A DNA stretch of 64,000 nt, taken from assembly GCF_030246845.1 (NCBI RefSeq), contig NZ_CP126889.1:4149001-4213000 (forward strand). Reading direction: 5' to 3'. Below, in pieces: positions 1 to 7,407 of the stretch. The translations under genes and the position numbers were made by a program. How positions within the stretch are numbered: position 1 is the stretch's first letter; each line of letters starts with the position of its first letter. Under the pieces are notes generated by a model. The model saw only the letters and a program-made list of their open reading frames with translations. It searched no databases and had not been told where the DNA came from. This stretch comes from Enhydrobacter sp. (GTDB lineage: Bacteria > Pseudomonadota > Alphaproteobacteria > Reyranellales > Reyranellaceae).

Positions 1-355
1 GGAGATGGCGGGATCGATGCCGGAGCTCGCCGCCGAATTCGAGATGACAGCGATCGAGCTCACCTATCTGCCCGACCGCCAGCAGGCGCTCGAGAACATG
101 GCCGAGCGCTCCGATTCGGCCGCCATGGCGGCTCTCGTGAACGCGCTCCGTCAGACCGAGAAATACGGCACGCCGCTTGCCAACTCGCTGCGGATCCTGA
201 GCCAGGAATTCCGTCAGACCCGGGCGGCGAAAGCGGAGGAGAAGGGGGCCCGCATGCCGGCGCTGATGACGGTGCCGCTGATGGTCTTCCTGCTGCCGAC
301 CCTGATCATGGTGCTTCTGGCGCCGGCCATAATGTCGATTTTTGCCTTGACCTGA
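1..355 (+). CDS. tadC: TadC-like Flp pilus inner-membrane platform protein, C-terminal part
   Basis: The gene runs in from the left edge and only its last 117 or so residues are present. The segment is an alpha-helical cytoplasmic region (residues MPELAAEFEMTAIELTY onward) followed by one strongly hydrophobic C-terminal helix (LMTVPLMVFLLPTLIMVLLA). This is the usual end of a T2SF/GspF-type platform protein. TadC works with TadB in the inner membrane to assemble Flp pilin. The downstream TadG-like, TadE-like and TadD-like genes support a tad locus. TadB as an alternative is less likely because TadC is normally the last platform gene before tadD and tadG. The N-terminus cannot be judged. Confidence 0.75.
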   Translation, partial: EMAGSMPELAAEFEMTAIELTYLPDRQQALENMAERSDSAAMAALVNALRQTEKYGTPLANSLRILSQEFRQTRAAKAEEKGARMPALMTVPLMVFLLPTLIMVLLAPAIMSIFALT

Positions 356-433
356 CGGCCACAGTTTTCTTACACTTAGCGCATATTTCTATTTTTTTAG
401 TCGAAGCGTACATTCCCTTCGGGGGTTTATTTT

Positions 434-450
434 GTGCCTCTCAAAGGCAC
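434..450 (+). promoter_or_regulatory. Perfect 6-bp hairpin in the leader of the TadG-like gene
   Basis: GTGCCT (434-439) and AGGCAC (445-450) form a perfect stem with a five-base loop, 23 bases upstream of the ATG at 473. The 356-472 spacer is notably AT-rich, with runs of T. The hairpin could attenuate transcription from tadC or shape the leader. It also argues against the GTG at 434 as the start codon. The function is inferred only. Confidence 0.35.
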
Positions 451-472
451 GCACCAATTTTGGGGGTTAATA

Positions 473-1957
473 ATGTGGGGATCGTTCTCGCGCATGCTTG
501 GGGCTGCGCGTTCAAAGGCCAGGAGCCTCGTCCGGGATGAGGCCGGTACCATCGTCATGTACGCCGTTGCCGTTCCGGTCTTCGCCGGGGTGGTGGCTGT
601 CGGCGCCGAGACGGGAAACTTCTACCGCGTCAAGCGGCAGATGCAGAATGCGGCCGACGCTGCCGCGCTTTCCGCCTCGATCGACAGCGTGGCGGGCAAG
701 TCCTCGGCGGCCATCGCGACGGACGCGCTGTACCAGGCTCAGCGCAACGGCTTTACCAACGGCGTCGACAACGTCACGGTGACCGTCAACAGTCCGCCGC
801 TCTCGGGCCCCAACGTCAGCACGCCCGGCGCGGTCGAGGTCGTCATCAGGAAGTCGTCGCAGAGCTTCGTTTTCGGCAATGCGCTGAATGCCTTCCTGGG
901 CCAGTCCAGCAATCCGTTCAACCTGACGGCCCGCTCGGTGGCGGCCAGGAGCAGCTACACCAAGTCGGGCCAGACGACGACGACGACCACGAACACCAGT
1001 TACGAAGGCTGCCTGGTGGCGTTGACTGACAAGCAAGAGCAGGGGATCAGCTTCAGCTCCTTCAACAATTTCAAGTCCGACTGCTCGGTCCTGTCCAACG
1101 GCACGGCGTCGACCAACGACAAGAACGCTTCCATCTACTTCACGTCGTTCAACACGGCGAACTTCAACACGATCTGGTCGCGCGGCTCGTTCTATCAGGC
1201 GAGCTCGAACAAGCTGACCTACAATTCGCTGATCACCAATCAGACGACCAAGGTCGTGGATCCCTACGCCTCGCTGCCGGATCCGACCCTGGGCCCGTCG
1301 AGCACGGCGTGCACCTACACCAACTTCAAGGCGCCCAGCGGCAGCTCCGTCACCCTCTTGCCGGGCACCTACTGCGGCGGCCTCGATATCGAAGGAGGCG
1401 TCAGCACCGTCTACTTCATGGCGGGCACCTACTACATCGCCAACGGTGATTTCTTCATCACGAGCGTGAACAATATCTCTTGCTCGAACTGCGTCGACGG
1501 CAGTTCCGGCGTCACGATCGTCCTCACCCGCACCTCGGACTATCCCACCTCCGCAATCGGTGGCTTCAAGATCACGTCCGAGAACAACGTGACGCTCAGC
1601 GCTCCGCCGAGCGGCCCTTACAAGGGAGTTCTGGTCTACCAGGATCGCAATGCCGACGTCGGCACGATGACTACGACCTCCAAGATCTTCACCTTGTACT
1701 CGCTCAACAACGCGAAGCTGGCCGGGGCGATCTATTTCCCGAACAATCGTATCGACCTGTCGAGCCTCAACAACGCCGGCAACAGCACGCAAGGCTGCAC
1801 GGTATGGATCGGCCGCTACGTCAAGTTCTCGTCGTACAACAACAACTTCATTGCCGGCTGCAGCCTCTTCGGCACCACGCCGGCAGGCATTCAGACGACG
1901 ACGACCACGACCGGCACGGGGCCCGTCACCGTTACGACGAGCCGAGTGGTGGAGTAA
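473..1957 (+). CDS. TadG-like pilus-associated protein with repetitive Asn-rich C-terminal region
   Basis: This is a 494-residue protein. An N-terminal TadE/TadG-type pseudopilin segment (residues about 20-60: basic stretch, DEAGTIVMYAVAVPVFAGV membrane helix, then the typical QMQNAADAAALSAS) anchors it in the inner membrane. The rest would be periplasmic or extracellular. From about residue 190 a pattern of the type hydrophobic-x-hydrophobic-Ser/Thr-Ser-x-Asn-Asn recurs about seven times, which looks like a beta-helix or solenoid. ATG 473 is preferred to GTG 434: it has a GGGGG ribosome site and lies after the leader hairpin. TadG proteins act in surface adherence with Flp pili; the adhesive role here is inference. 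Five tad genes lie in line. Confidence 0.8.
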   Translation: MWGSFSRMLGAARSKARSLVRDEAGTIVMYAVAVPVFAGVVAVGAETGNFYRVKRQMQNAADAAALSASIDSVAGKSSAAIATDALYQAQRNGFTNGVDNVTVTVNSPPLSGPNVSTPGAVEVVIRKSSQSFVFGNALNAFLGQSSNPFNLTARSVAARSSYTKSGQTTTTTTNTSYEGCLVALTDKQEQGISFSSFNNFKSDCSVLSNGTASTNDKNASIYFTSFNTANFNTIWSRGSFYQASSNKLTYNSLITNQTTKVVDPYASLPDPTLGPSSTACTYTNFKAPSGSSVTLLPGTYCGGLDIEGGVSTVYFMAGTYYIANGDFFITSVNNISCSNCVDGSSGVTIVLTRTSDYPTSAIGGFKITSENNVTLSAPPSGPYKGVLVYQDRNADVGTMTTTSKIFTLYSLNNAKLAGAIYFPNNRIDLSSLNNAGNSTQGCTVWIGRYVKFSSYNNNFIAGCSLFGTTPAGIQTTTTTTGTGPVTVTTSRVVE

Positions 1958-1967
1958 GGGCCACGTC

Positions 1968-2444
1968 ATGCGCCATCCTCTCGATGGGCTCCTGCGGCGG
2001 TTCGCGCCGCAGGACGGCGGCAATGTCCTGATCGAGTTCGCGCTCGCCTTGCCGGTCCTCTGCCTCATGCTGGTCGGCGGTTTCGACATCGGCCGCTATG
2101 CGTTGCAGAAGTCGGCCATCGCCCAGGGCGCCCGCGCCGGCGCGCAGTACGGGGTCTTCAACCCGACCGATTCGGCCAACATCAATGCGACGGCGCAGAG
2201 CGCGTCGGGCCTCAGCGGCGTTACGGCGACCAACACCGTCTTCTGCGAATGCACGGCGGGAACGTCGATCTCGTGCTCGACGACCTGCGGCTCCGGCCAG
2301 CCGCCGACCAAGTACATCACCGTCAGCACGAGCAAGGGATATTCGTCCGTGGTCGCGCGGTCCACGGTCGACTTCGGCATCTTCGGAAGCTGGACGCCGC
2401 CCACGTCGATGTCGGCGTCCGTGACGATGATCGTTCCTCAATAA
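1968..2444 (+). CDS. TadE-like pseudopilin
   Basis: This 158-residue protein starts at the ATG at 1968, preceded by GGAGTAAGGG. It has the TadE signature near its N-terminus: a Gly-Gly-Asn followed by hydrophobic VLIEFALALPVLCLMLVGG, with the conserved Glu at the +5-type position, then FDIGRYALQKSAIAQGARAGAQY. TadE proteins are minor pseudopilins processed by the prepilin peptidase TadV and needed for Flp pilus assembly. The C-terminal half carries four Cys residues in a short stretch (CECTAG..CSTTC), probably disulfide-bonded in the periplasm. It sits 10 bases after the TadG-like gene and 11 bases before the next TadE-like gene, so co-transcription is very likely. Confidence 0.8.
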   Translation: MRHPLDGLLRRFAPQDGGNVLIEFALALPVLCLMLVGGFDIGRYALQKSAIAQGARAGAQYGVFNPTDSANINATAQSASGLSGVTATNTVFCECTAGTSISCSTTCGSGQPPTKYITVSTSKGYSSVVARSTVDFGIFGSWTPPTSMSASVTMIVPQ

Positions 2445-2455
2445 GGCCAGCTCAA

Positions 2456-2872
2456 ATGACCTTGCCGGGCAAGTTTGGCCAGCTTTGGTCCGACAGATGT
2501 GGCGGCGCCGCCCTCGAGTTCGCCATGGTGGCGCCGGTGTTCATCGGATTGACGCTGGGCGCGCTCGAGCTCGGGCGCATGTACTATGTCCGCCAGAATC
2601 TGGAATATGCGACCGAGCAGGCCGCCCGCTACTACAGCCTGAATCCGAGCGCGTCGACGTCCGACGTGACGAGCAAGTTCGACGGTTTTTTGGTGGGCAA
2701 TATCGCCAGCAACGCGACCGTTTCCTATGCCGACACGACCAACTGCAACGGCAACGCCTATGTCGTCTGCACGACGGTCACTGCCACCTACCCGTTCTCC
2801 TTCACCAGTTCCTATCTCGGATTCGCACCCACGACCCTGACGGCGAGGTCGCGGGCCGTTCGCCAGCAATGA
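2456..2872 (+). CDS. TadE/TadF-like pseudopilin
   Basis: This is the second small pseudopilin, 138 residues. Residues about 18-45 read ALEFAMVAPVFIGLTLGALE, which is the TadE-type motif with the conserved Glu after a short Gly-Gly-Ala-Ala segment. It is followed by LGRMYYVRQNLEYATEQAARYY. The C-terminal part has two Cys residues (TTNCNGNAYVVCTTV), so a single disulfide is likely. The ATG at 2456 lies 11 bases after the previous stop, with a weak upstream GGCCAG. It is best read as TadE or TadF in the same operon; the two cannot be separated by sequence alone. Confidence 0.78.
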   Translation: MTLPGKFGQLWSDRCGGAALEFAMVAPVFIGLTLGALELGRMYYVRQNLEYATEQAARYYSLNPSASTSDVTSKFDGFLVGNIASNATVSYADTTNCNGNAYVVCTTVTATYPFSFTSSYLGFAPTTLTARSRAVRQQ

Positions 2873-2972
2873 TCCCATAAAGCCAAAGTATTGCGGTTTT
2901 TGTTGCTGAAGGACCCAATATTTTGATATCCTTTGCCGGCTCCTACCGGAGCGGGGGTGTTTTGGGATACGA

Positions 2973-3791
2973 ATGAAGCTGGCGCCGTTCATCACTGCTG
3001 GCCTTGCGCTGTTGTTGACGGCATGCGGGCTCGGGGCGTCGATCGAGGCGCCGAAAGGCGACAGCTATACCGCAGCGCTTCAGGAAGCCGACGCCGCCCG
3101 AAAGGCCGGCGAGCTCGACGTGGCGGTTCCGCTCTACGGCCGGGCGTTGCAGGCCAATCCCGAAGGGATGGACGCCAAGCTGGGGCTCGGCCAAAGCTAC
3201 CTTGCGCTCGGTGCGGGCGAAGAGGCGGCCGCCCAGTTCCGCGATGTATTGGCCAAGCGCGCCGGTGACACGGTCGCCCGTCGCGGCCTTGCCGCCGCAC
3301 TGATCACGCAAGGCCAGCCCGAGCTGGCCGAAAAGCAGGCCGAGCAAGCGTTGGCCTCCGACGGTCACGATTATCGCGCCCTCAACGTCCTCGGCGTTTC
3401 GCTCGACATGCAAGGCCGACACGCCGAGGCACAGGCGCGCTACCGGCAGGGTCTGGCGCTGGCGCCCGACGACGTGGCGCTGCACAGCAACATGGGATTG
3501 TCGCTCGCGATCGTCGGCCAGGCCAGGGAAGCGATCGGCCAACTCCTGCCACTTGCGAGCGGTCCGAAGGCCGACGGGCGAATCCGCCAGAACCTGGCCT
3601 TCGCCTATGCCATGGCCGGCGATTTCGAGAATTCCCTGCAGGTCAGCCGGCGGGATCTCGACGAGGCGCACGCCCAGCGCCAGCTCTCCTATTTCATGCG
3701 GCTCGAGGCCCTGTCGATCCAGGCACGCAGCGCCGAGATGCGACGCAACCCCCAGTTTTTCCCGCAGTCTTCGCCGACTCGCGGGACCTGA
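2973..3791 (+). CDS. tadD: TadD-like tetratricopeptide lipoprotein
   Basis: This 272-residue lipoprotein begins with MKLAPFITAGLALLLTAC, with the lipobox LLTA-Cys at residues 14-18 or so. It is followed by at least four TPR-like helical pairs (for example DVAVPLYGRALQANPEGMDAK and AEAQARYRQGLALAPDDVAL). TadD lipoproteins assist assembly or stability of the Flp secretion complex at the outer membrane. A 100-base spacer separates it from the TadE gene, and a small GGCTCC/GGAGC hairpin lies at about 2937-2952, so it may have its own control. It is the last tad gene here and ends 2 bases before the convergent SDR remnant. Confidence 0.75.
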   Translation: MKLAPFITAGLALLLTACGLGASIEAPKGDSYTAALQEADAARKAGELDVAVPLYGRALQANPEGMDAKLGLGQSYLALGAGEEAAAQFRDVLAKRAGDTVARRGLAAALITQGQPELAEKQAEQALASDGHDYRALNVLGVSLDMQGRHAEAQARYRQGLALAPDDVALHSNMGLSLAIVGQAREAIGQLLPLASGPKADGRIRQNLAFAYAMAGDFENSLQVSRRDLDEAHAQRQLSYFMRLEALSIQARSAEMRRNPQFFPQSSPTRGT

Positions 3792-3793
3792 CC

Positions 3794-4390
3794 TCAGCCT
3801 TGCACCGAGAAGCCGCCATCCACGGTGATGGCGGCGTCGGTGACGAAGTCCGAGGCGCTTGCCGCCAGGAAGACGGCGATGCTGGCGAAATCGTCGGCAA
3901 CGCCCCAGCGTCCGGCCGGCGTACGTTTCAACACCGATTCGTGGAGGCCTTGCACCTCCTGTCGCGCGCGCCGGGTGAGGGCCGTGTCGATCCATCCCGG
4001 CAGGATCGCATTGAGCTGGATATTGTCGCGGGCCCAGGCGGTCGCGATCGCGTCGGTCATCTGCACCATTCCTCCCTTGCTCGCGGCATAGGCGGCCGCG
4101 AACGGTGCGCCGAAGATCGACATCATCGAGCCAATGTTGATGATCTTGCCGCGTCCGCCTCGCTTCATCGCGGGATTAGGCAGCATGGCTGCAGAGAAAG
4201 ACGCTGGTGAGATTGCTGTCGAGCACCGTGTGCCATTCGGCGGCTCTTCGACCGCGGCCGCATTCTTCGCCGAATCCCCGGCCAGCGACGACGATCGTCG
4301 CGCCGGCTCTCACCATAGCGGTGGCCGCCGGAACCGCGAGCGAGGACGCCCGTTACGTCTTGGCTGCCGTGGTGGTGAGATGGAGTTCGC
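3794..4390 (-). pseudogene. Degraded short-chain dehydrogenase (SDR) gene
   Basis: The C-terminal 130 residues (3794-4186) are a clear classical SDR: GKIINIGSMMS strand, catalytic YAASKGG, LNAILPGWIDTAL and the terminal VDGGFSVQG. The first 60 or so residues of an SDR are missing from that frame. Upstream on the same strand, in another frame and after an in-frame stop, the DNA still encodes ATAMVRAGATIVVAGRG (cofactor-binding half) and WHTVLDSNLTSVFLCSHAA (the helix before the catalytic Ser). The NADB GxxxGxG motif and the middle of the Rossmann fold are damaged or deleted. The gene is therefore frameshifted and internally deleted, and no intact dehydrogenase can be made. Confidence 0.75.
4330..4354 (+). 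promoter_or_regulatory. EcfG-type promoter, perfect consensus
   Basis: GGAAC (4330-4334), 16 bases, then CGTT (4351-4354) reads on the plus strand. It has the flanking bases shared with the other sites of this window (AACC in the -35, CGTTA in the -10). No protein gene follows on this strand, but a strong terminator hairpin lies about 75 bases downstream. One chance match of the bare 9-base motif is expected in 64 kb counting both strands and spacings, so the site is tentative. Confidence 0.45.
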
Positions 4391-4465
4391 TGGCTGGCGG
4401 CCGGGCTGACCGACGGACGGCGAAAAGGGGAAGGGCGGCGGCTCCGGAGCCGCCGCCCTTCTTCC
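4361..4465 (+). ncRNA. Candidate stress-induced small RNA near nepR
   Basis: A transcript starting about 7 bases after the EcfG-type -10 (4351-4354) would run to the hairpin at 4433-4458 and its T-rich tail, giving about 105 nucleotides. The stretch has only a nine-codon reading frame (MEFAGWRPG from 4380). The hairpin is also placed to end nepR on the other strand, so it need not belong to an sRNA. The RNA is inferred from promoter plus terminator only, and it overlaps the 5' end of the decayed SDR on the opposite strand. Confidence 0.3.
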
Positions 4466-4468
4466 TTT
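4428..4468. terminator. Bidirectional intrinsic terminator downstream of nepR
   Basis: A perfect 13-bp inverted repeat, GGGCGGCGGCTCC / GGAGCCGCCGCCC (4433-4458), is followed on the plus strand by TTCTTCCTTT and on the minus strand by TTCCCCTTTT. It lies 12 bases after the nepR stop, so it most likely terminates the minus-strand GSR genes. It could also end a plus-strand transcript. Confidence 0.75.
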
Positions 4469-4479
4469 GCCAGGAAGTG

Positions 4480-4698
4480 CTATTTCTTTCCGGTCGAGCC
4501 AGGCCCCCTGTCCGCCTTGGCATCCCGCTCGATGAGCGCCAGCAGGTCGTCGGGCAGCGGTTCGCTCGCGATCTCGTCGTACATCGCATGGAGCTGCTTC
4601 TGCAGCCAAATGTCGAACGGTCGGTCCGCTGTCGACTTCGTCTTCCCACGGGCCGGTTCAGCGGTTCGGCCCCTGGGTGGTTTTTCGTCATTCGCCAT
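4480..4698 (-). CDS. nepR: NepR-type anti-sigma factor of the general stress response
   Basis: This 72-residue protein carries the NepR core FDIWLQKQLHAMYDEIASEPLPDDLLALIER at about residues 25-57: the two helices that clamp EcfG, with the conserved W-L-x-x-Q-L-x-x-x-Y-D-E and the S/E-P-L-P-D turn. In the known pathway NepR holds EcfG inactive until phosphorylated PhyR binds NepR. The start at 4698 (MANDEKPPRGR) is preferred to the in-frame start at 4815, since NepR proteins are about 60-75 residues and a GGAACGA stretch precedes the ATG. It lies 113 bases downstream of an ecfG gene, so the sigma gene comes first, the reverse of the common nepR-ecfG order. Confidence 0.85.
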   Translation of the reverse strand: MANDEKPPRGRTAEPARGKTKSTADRPFDIWLQKQLHAMYDEIASEPLPDDLLALIERDAKADRGPGSTGKK

Positions 4699-4811
4699 CG
4701 TTCTCGTTCCGCGGAAGGAGGACCACCCCCAAGGTTCCTGTCCGAGGCATGCAGCTCTCCGGGTGAGAATGCCCATCTCTTGCTCGTTCGTCCACGGTGG
4801 CTTGCGGCGTC

Positions 4812-5417
4812 TCAACGTCCGGCAGTGCTGGCCTTGCCGTACTCGCTGACGTGGCGGCGAACGGCAGGCTGTCCGGCGGGGGTCGCTCGCTGCCTGGAAT
4901 CCCCTTCCAGCAGGAGCCGCTCGAGCGTGTCGCGCGCGCGCGAAATCCGACTCTTGACGGTGCCTACCGAAACACCGGTATGCGCCGCGATGACCTCGTA
5001 GGACTGGCCCTCGAGCACGGCCAGCAGCAGCGCCTCGCGCTGGGTCGGGGCAAGCTTGCCGAACGCCGACATGAACTCGCGCATGACCAGGCGGCTTTCC
5101 TGATGCGGTTGATGCGAGAGGCTTTCGGCAATGGCCGAATCCACCGGCACGGACGGCCGGGCGCGGCGCAGGCCGGAGATGAACTCGTTGCGCTGGATAC
5201 GGAATACCCAGGCTGACAGATTCGTCCCCGGCTCGAAGCTCTGCCGGCCGGTCAGCGCCTTGATCACCGTGTCGTGCACGAGGTCGTCGGCCGCATCGCG
5301 ATCGCGCGTCAACGACAGGGCATACACGCGTAGCCGGGGAAGAATCGCCTTCAGTTGTTCGTGGAAATCTCGGAGGTCCTGGTGGTTGTCAGTCTTCTTC
5401 GACATTTCGGCAGCCAT
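4812..5417 (-). CDS. ecfG: ECF15 (EcfG) general stress sigma factor, copy 1
   Basis: This is a 201-residue sigma factor. The sigma-2 region (residues about 20-90) includes DAADDLVHDTVIKAL and LSAWVFRIQRNEFISGLRR, and sigma-4 (about 120-170) includes LAPTQREALLLAVLEGQSYEVIAAHTGVSVGTVKSRISRAR. The close spacing of the two regions and the neighbouring nepR and phyR point to the EcfG/ECF15 group, which directs transcription from GGAAC-N16/17-CGTT promoters. A Shine-Dalgarno GGAG precedes the ATG at 5417. A 30-residue polar C-terminal tail extends past sigma-4. No EcfG-type site is visible in its own 119-base upstream spacer. Which of the two sigma genes is the principal one cannot be told from sequence. 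Confidence 0.85.
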   Translation of the reverse strand: MAAEMSKKTDNHQDLRDFHEQLKAILPRLRVYALSLTRDRDAADDLVHDTVIKALTGRQSFEPGTNLSAWVFRIQRNEFISGLRRARPSVPVDSAIAESLSHQPHQESRLVMREFMSAFGKLAPTQREALLLAVLEGQSYEVIAAHTGVSVGTVKSRISRARDTLERLLLEGDSRQRATPAGQPAVRRHVSEYGKASTAGR

Positions 5418-5536
5418 GAGTTTCTCCGGTAGAACGACAGTATCGAATCAATGCCTGGCAGTGGGAAAGGTTACAGCCGGACTGGCGCTTGGGAGGTAAG
5501 TTGTTGATTTAAGATGAATTTCCTTCTTCGAGGATA

Positions 5537-6004
5537 TCATCCGACTTTGCTGGCAAGCTGTTTGCGTGCCCGCGACACACGGGCCTTCAAGGTCCCAACC
5601 GAGCAATCGCACAGGGCCGCCGCCTCTTCGTAGGAGAAACCGCCGGCGCCGATCAGAATGAGCGCTTCGCGCGACTGGGGGCTGAGTTTCCACAATGCGG
5701 CCGACAGCTCCTTGAGCTGAAGCGACGCCTCCGGATTGTCCACGGCGGCAAGAGGAGCGGCGGCGCTGTCGTCGATCGGGGTCGGTCGCCTGCGTTGGGC
5801 GCGCAGGTCCGAGTAGAAGCGGTTGCGCATGATCGTGAACAGCCAGCCCTTCAGGTTCGTTCCCTCGGCGAACTGCCCCTGCTTGTCGAGGGCCATCAGG
5901 ATCGTGTTCTGGACCAGCTCGTCCGCGGTCTCGCGCTCGCGGCACATGAAACGAGCAAAAGCGCGCAGATCCGGCAGCAACGCCACGATATCGTCCTTAA
6001 TCAT
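5537..6004 (-). CDS. ECF15-like sigma factor, copy 2
   Basis: This 155-residue ECF sigma factor consists almost only of the two sigma regions: DIVALLPDLRAFARFMCRERETADELVQNTILMAL and LKGWLFTIMRNRFYSDLRAQRR for sigma-2, and LSPQSREALILIGAGGFSYEEAAALCDCSVGTLKARVSRARKQL for sigma-4. It resembles EcfG and its paralogues, several of which coexist in many alphaproteobacteria. It lies 119 bases upstream of copy 1 on the same strand and is divergent from the first csbD gene. It may recognise the same or a slightly different -35 element. The start ATG at 6004 has GGAG 10 bases upstream. Confidence 0.8.
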   Translation of the reverse strand: MIKDDIVALLPDLRAFARFMCRERETADELVQNTILMALDKQGQFAEGTNLKGWLFTIMRNRFYSDLRAQRRRPTPIDDSAAAPLAAVDNPEASLQLKELSAALWKLSPQSREALILIGAGGFSYEEAAALCDCSVGTLKARVSRARKQLASKVG

Positions 6005-6088
6005 CGACGAGAAAGCTCCGGCCGCACGGTACGACGAGCAAACAAACTATGTGGGGCATGATCCGGGTGGTGCAAAGGATTTCCGCCG

Positions 6089-6114
6089 GCAACCGGCTTC
6101 GCGACGATCGCGTT
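6089..6114 (+). promoter_or_regulatory. EcfG-type promoter of the first csbD gene
   Basis: GCAAC (6089-6093), 17 bases, CGTT (6111-6114), followed by A. It departs from the published EcfG consensus at one base of the -35 (GCAAC for GGAAC) but matches the local pattern G(G/C)AACC ... CGTT(A/G). It lies 38 bases upstream of the csbD start. Confidence 0.55.
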
Positions 6115-6151
6115 AAACCCCTCCAACGGCTCTTGCACACAGGAGGACAGG

Positions 6152-6349
6152 ATGAACTGGGATCGTATCGAAGGGAATTGGAAGCAGTTCACCGGCAAGG
6201 TGAAGGAGAAATGGGGCAAGCTTACGGAAGACGATCTGACGACGATCAACGGCAAGCAGGATCAGCTCGTGGGGCGCATCCAGGAGCGCTACGGTCTCGC
6301 CAAGGACGAGGCGCAGAAGCAGGTAAACACCTGGATTGGCGGCCTGTAG
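6152..6349 (+). CDS. CsbD family stress protein, cytoplasmic
   Basis: This 65-residue protein is made up wholly of a CsbD domain: MNWDRIEGNWKQFTGKVKEK, then WGKLTEDDLTTINGKQDQLVGRIQERYG and a short amphipathic end. CsbD proteins are abundant small stress proteins in many bacteria, but their biochemical role is not established. A strong Shine-Dalgarno (AGGAGG) lies 6 bases before the ATG. An EcfG-type promoter just upstream and location between ecfG and phyR place it in the general stress regulon. A second, exported CsbD protein lies at 11798. Confidence 0.9.
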   Translation: MNWDRIEGNWKQFTGKVKEKWGKLTEDDLTTINGKQDQLVGRIQERYGLAKDEAQKQVNTWIGGL

Positions 6350-6375
6350 GGACTTCCGGCGCGTCCGACCATTCG

Positions 6376-6406
6376 ACGCCGGACGCGGCAGGAGTGCGTC
6401 CGGCGT
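6376..6406. terminator. GC-rich hairpin after csbD
   Basis: ACGCCGGACGC (6376-6386) and GCGTCCGGCGT (6396-6406) form a perfect 11-bp stem with a nine-base loop, 27 bases after the csbD stop and just before the phyR promoter. There is no T-tract, so it may be a weak terminator or an mRNA-stabilising hairpin. Confidence 0.45.
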
Positions 6407-6414
6407 TGCTGCGT

Positions 6415-6439
6415 GGAACCGAACCCGTCCGATCGCGTT
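6415..6439 (+). promoter_or_regulatory. EcfG-type promoter of phyR, perfect consensus
   Basis: GGAAC (6415-6419), 16 bases, CGTT (6436-6439), followed by A. This is an exact match to the alphaproteobacterial EcfG consensus. It is 153 bases upstream of the phyR GTG at 6592, consistent with the positive feedback on phyR known in other alphaproteobacteria. Confidence 0.75.
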
Positions 6440-6591
6440 AGTTCGGCACTTCCGCCGGAGGCGATAAACCTGACCATACCCCCGAAGCACCGTCGCCGGG
6501 CGCATCCGCGCGGGTCGGGGCGTCGAGTCATGGGTTGTCTGCCGGCGTCCGGCGCGTACTCTACGGGCGATCACCGACAAAGGGGGCAATA

Positions 6592-7392
6592 GTGGCACAA
6601 GGGCCTACGACAACGAAGGACATGTCCGAAGCCATCACGAGGACGCTGCCGTTCCTGCGCCGCTATGCCCGCGCCGTCACGGGCTCGCAACAACGCGGCG
6701 ACGAATGGGTCCGTCTGTGCGCCGAGGTCGCCCTGCAGCAGCCAGAGCTGGTCGCCAAGATGGACGACACGAAGCTCGGCGTCTTCGCGCTGTTCCATCG
6801 CCTGCAGCAGCCGTTCGGCGGGCTCGACGAACCGGGCGAAACGGGGAGCGTGAGCGGCCGCCTGAAGGAGTCGCTGACCGAGATGGCGCCGCTGCAGCGG
6901 CGTGTCCTGCTACTCACGGTGCTCGAAGGATTCACGGTGGGCGACGCCGCCCATATTCTCGATATCGACATCGACACGGCGGAGAGGAGCCTGCAGGAAG
7001 CGCGCCGTGAGCTGCAGCGCGTGGCCTCGGTGCGGGTGCTGGTGATCGAGGACGAGGCGGTGATCGCTCTCGACGTTGCCGATATCGTCCGCAACGCGGG
7101 TCATGAGGTCGTGGGCATCGCCGCAACGGAAAAGGCGGCGGTCGAGCTGGCCAAGAAGCACTCGCCGCACCTCGTTCTTGCCGATATCCAGCTCCGCGGC
7201 GCCGACAGCGGGATCACGGCGGTGAAGGAGATCATGCGGGCGATGGACGTGCCGGTGATCTTCGTGACCGGCTACCCGGAGCGGCTGCTGACCGGCACGC
7301 AGATCGAGCCTGCCTTCGTGATCTCGAAGCCGTTCGATCCGGACCTCCTTCGTGCTGCGATAGCCCAGGCGCTGGACACCGTTTCGATCTGA
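6592..7392 (+). CDS. phyR: PhyR, anti-anti-sigma response regulator
   Basis: This 266-residue protein has the PhyR layout. An EcfG-like output domain comes first (residues about 8-135, with LTEMAPLQRRVLLLTVLEGFTVGDAAHILDIDIDTAERSLQEARREL as the sigma-4-like part). A receiver domain follows (about 140-262: VRVLVIEDEAVIALDVAD, phospho-acceptor Asp in VLADIQL, Thr in VIFVTGYPE, Lys in VISKPFD). Phosphorylation is known to expose the sigma-like domain, which then sequesters NepR and frees EcfG. The start is GTG 6592, with AGGGGG five bases upstream; the longer TTG frame from 6535 has no ribosome site. The gene heads a set with the kinase at 7408 and has a perfect EcfG-type promoter. Confidence 0.92.
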   Translation: MAQGPTTTKDMSEAITRTLPFLRRYARAVTGSQQRGDEWVRLCAEVALQQPELVAKMDDTKLGVFALFHRLQQPFGGLDEPGETGSVSGRLKESLTEMAPLQRRVLLLTVLEGFTVGDAAHILDIDIDTAERSLQEARRELQRVASVRVLVIEDEAVIALDVADIVRNAGHEVVGIAATEKAAVELAKKHSPHLVLADIQLRGADSGITAVKEIMRAMDVPVIFVTGYPERLLTGTQIEPAFVISKPFDPDLLRAAIAQALDTVSI

Positions 7393-7407
7393 GCCCGGGC
7401 CGTTCCG

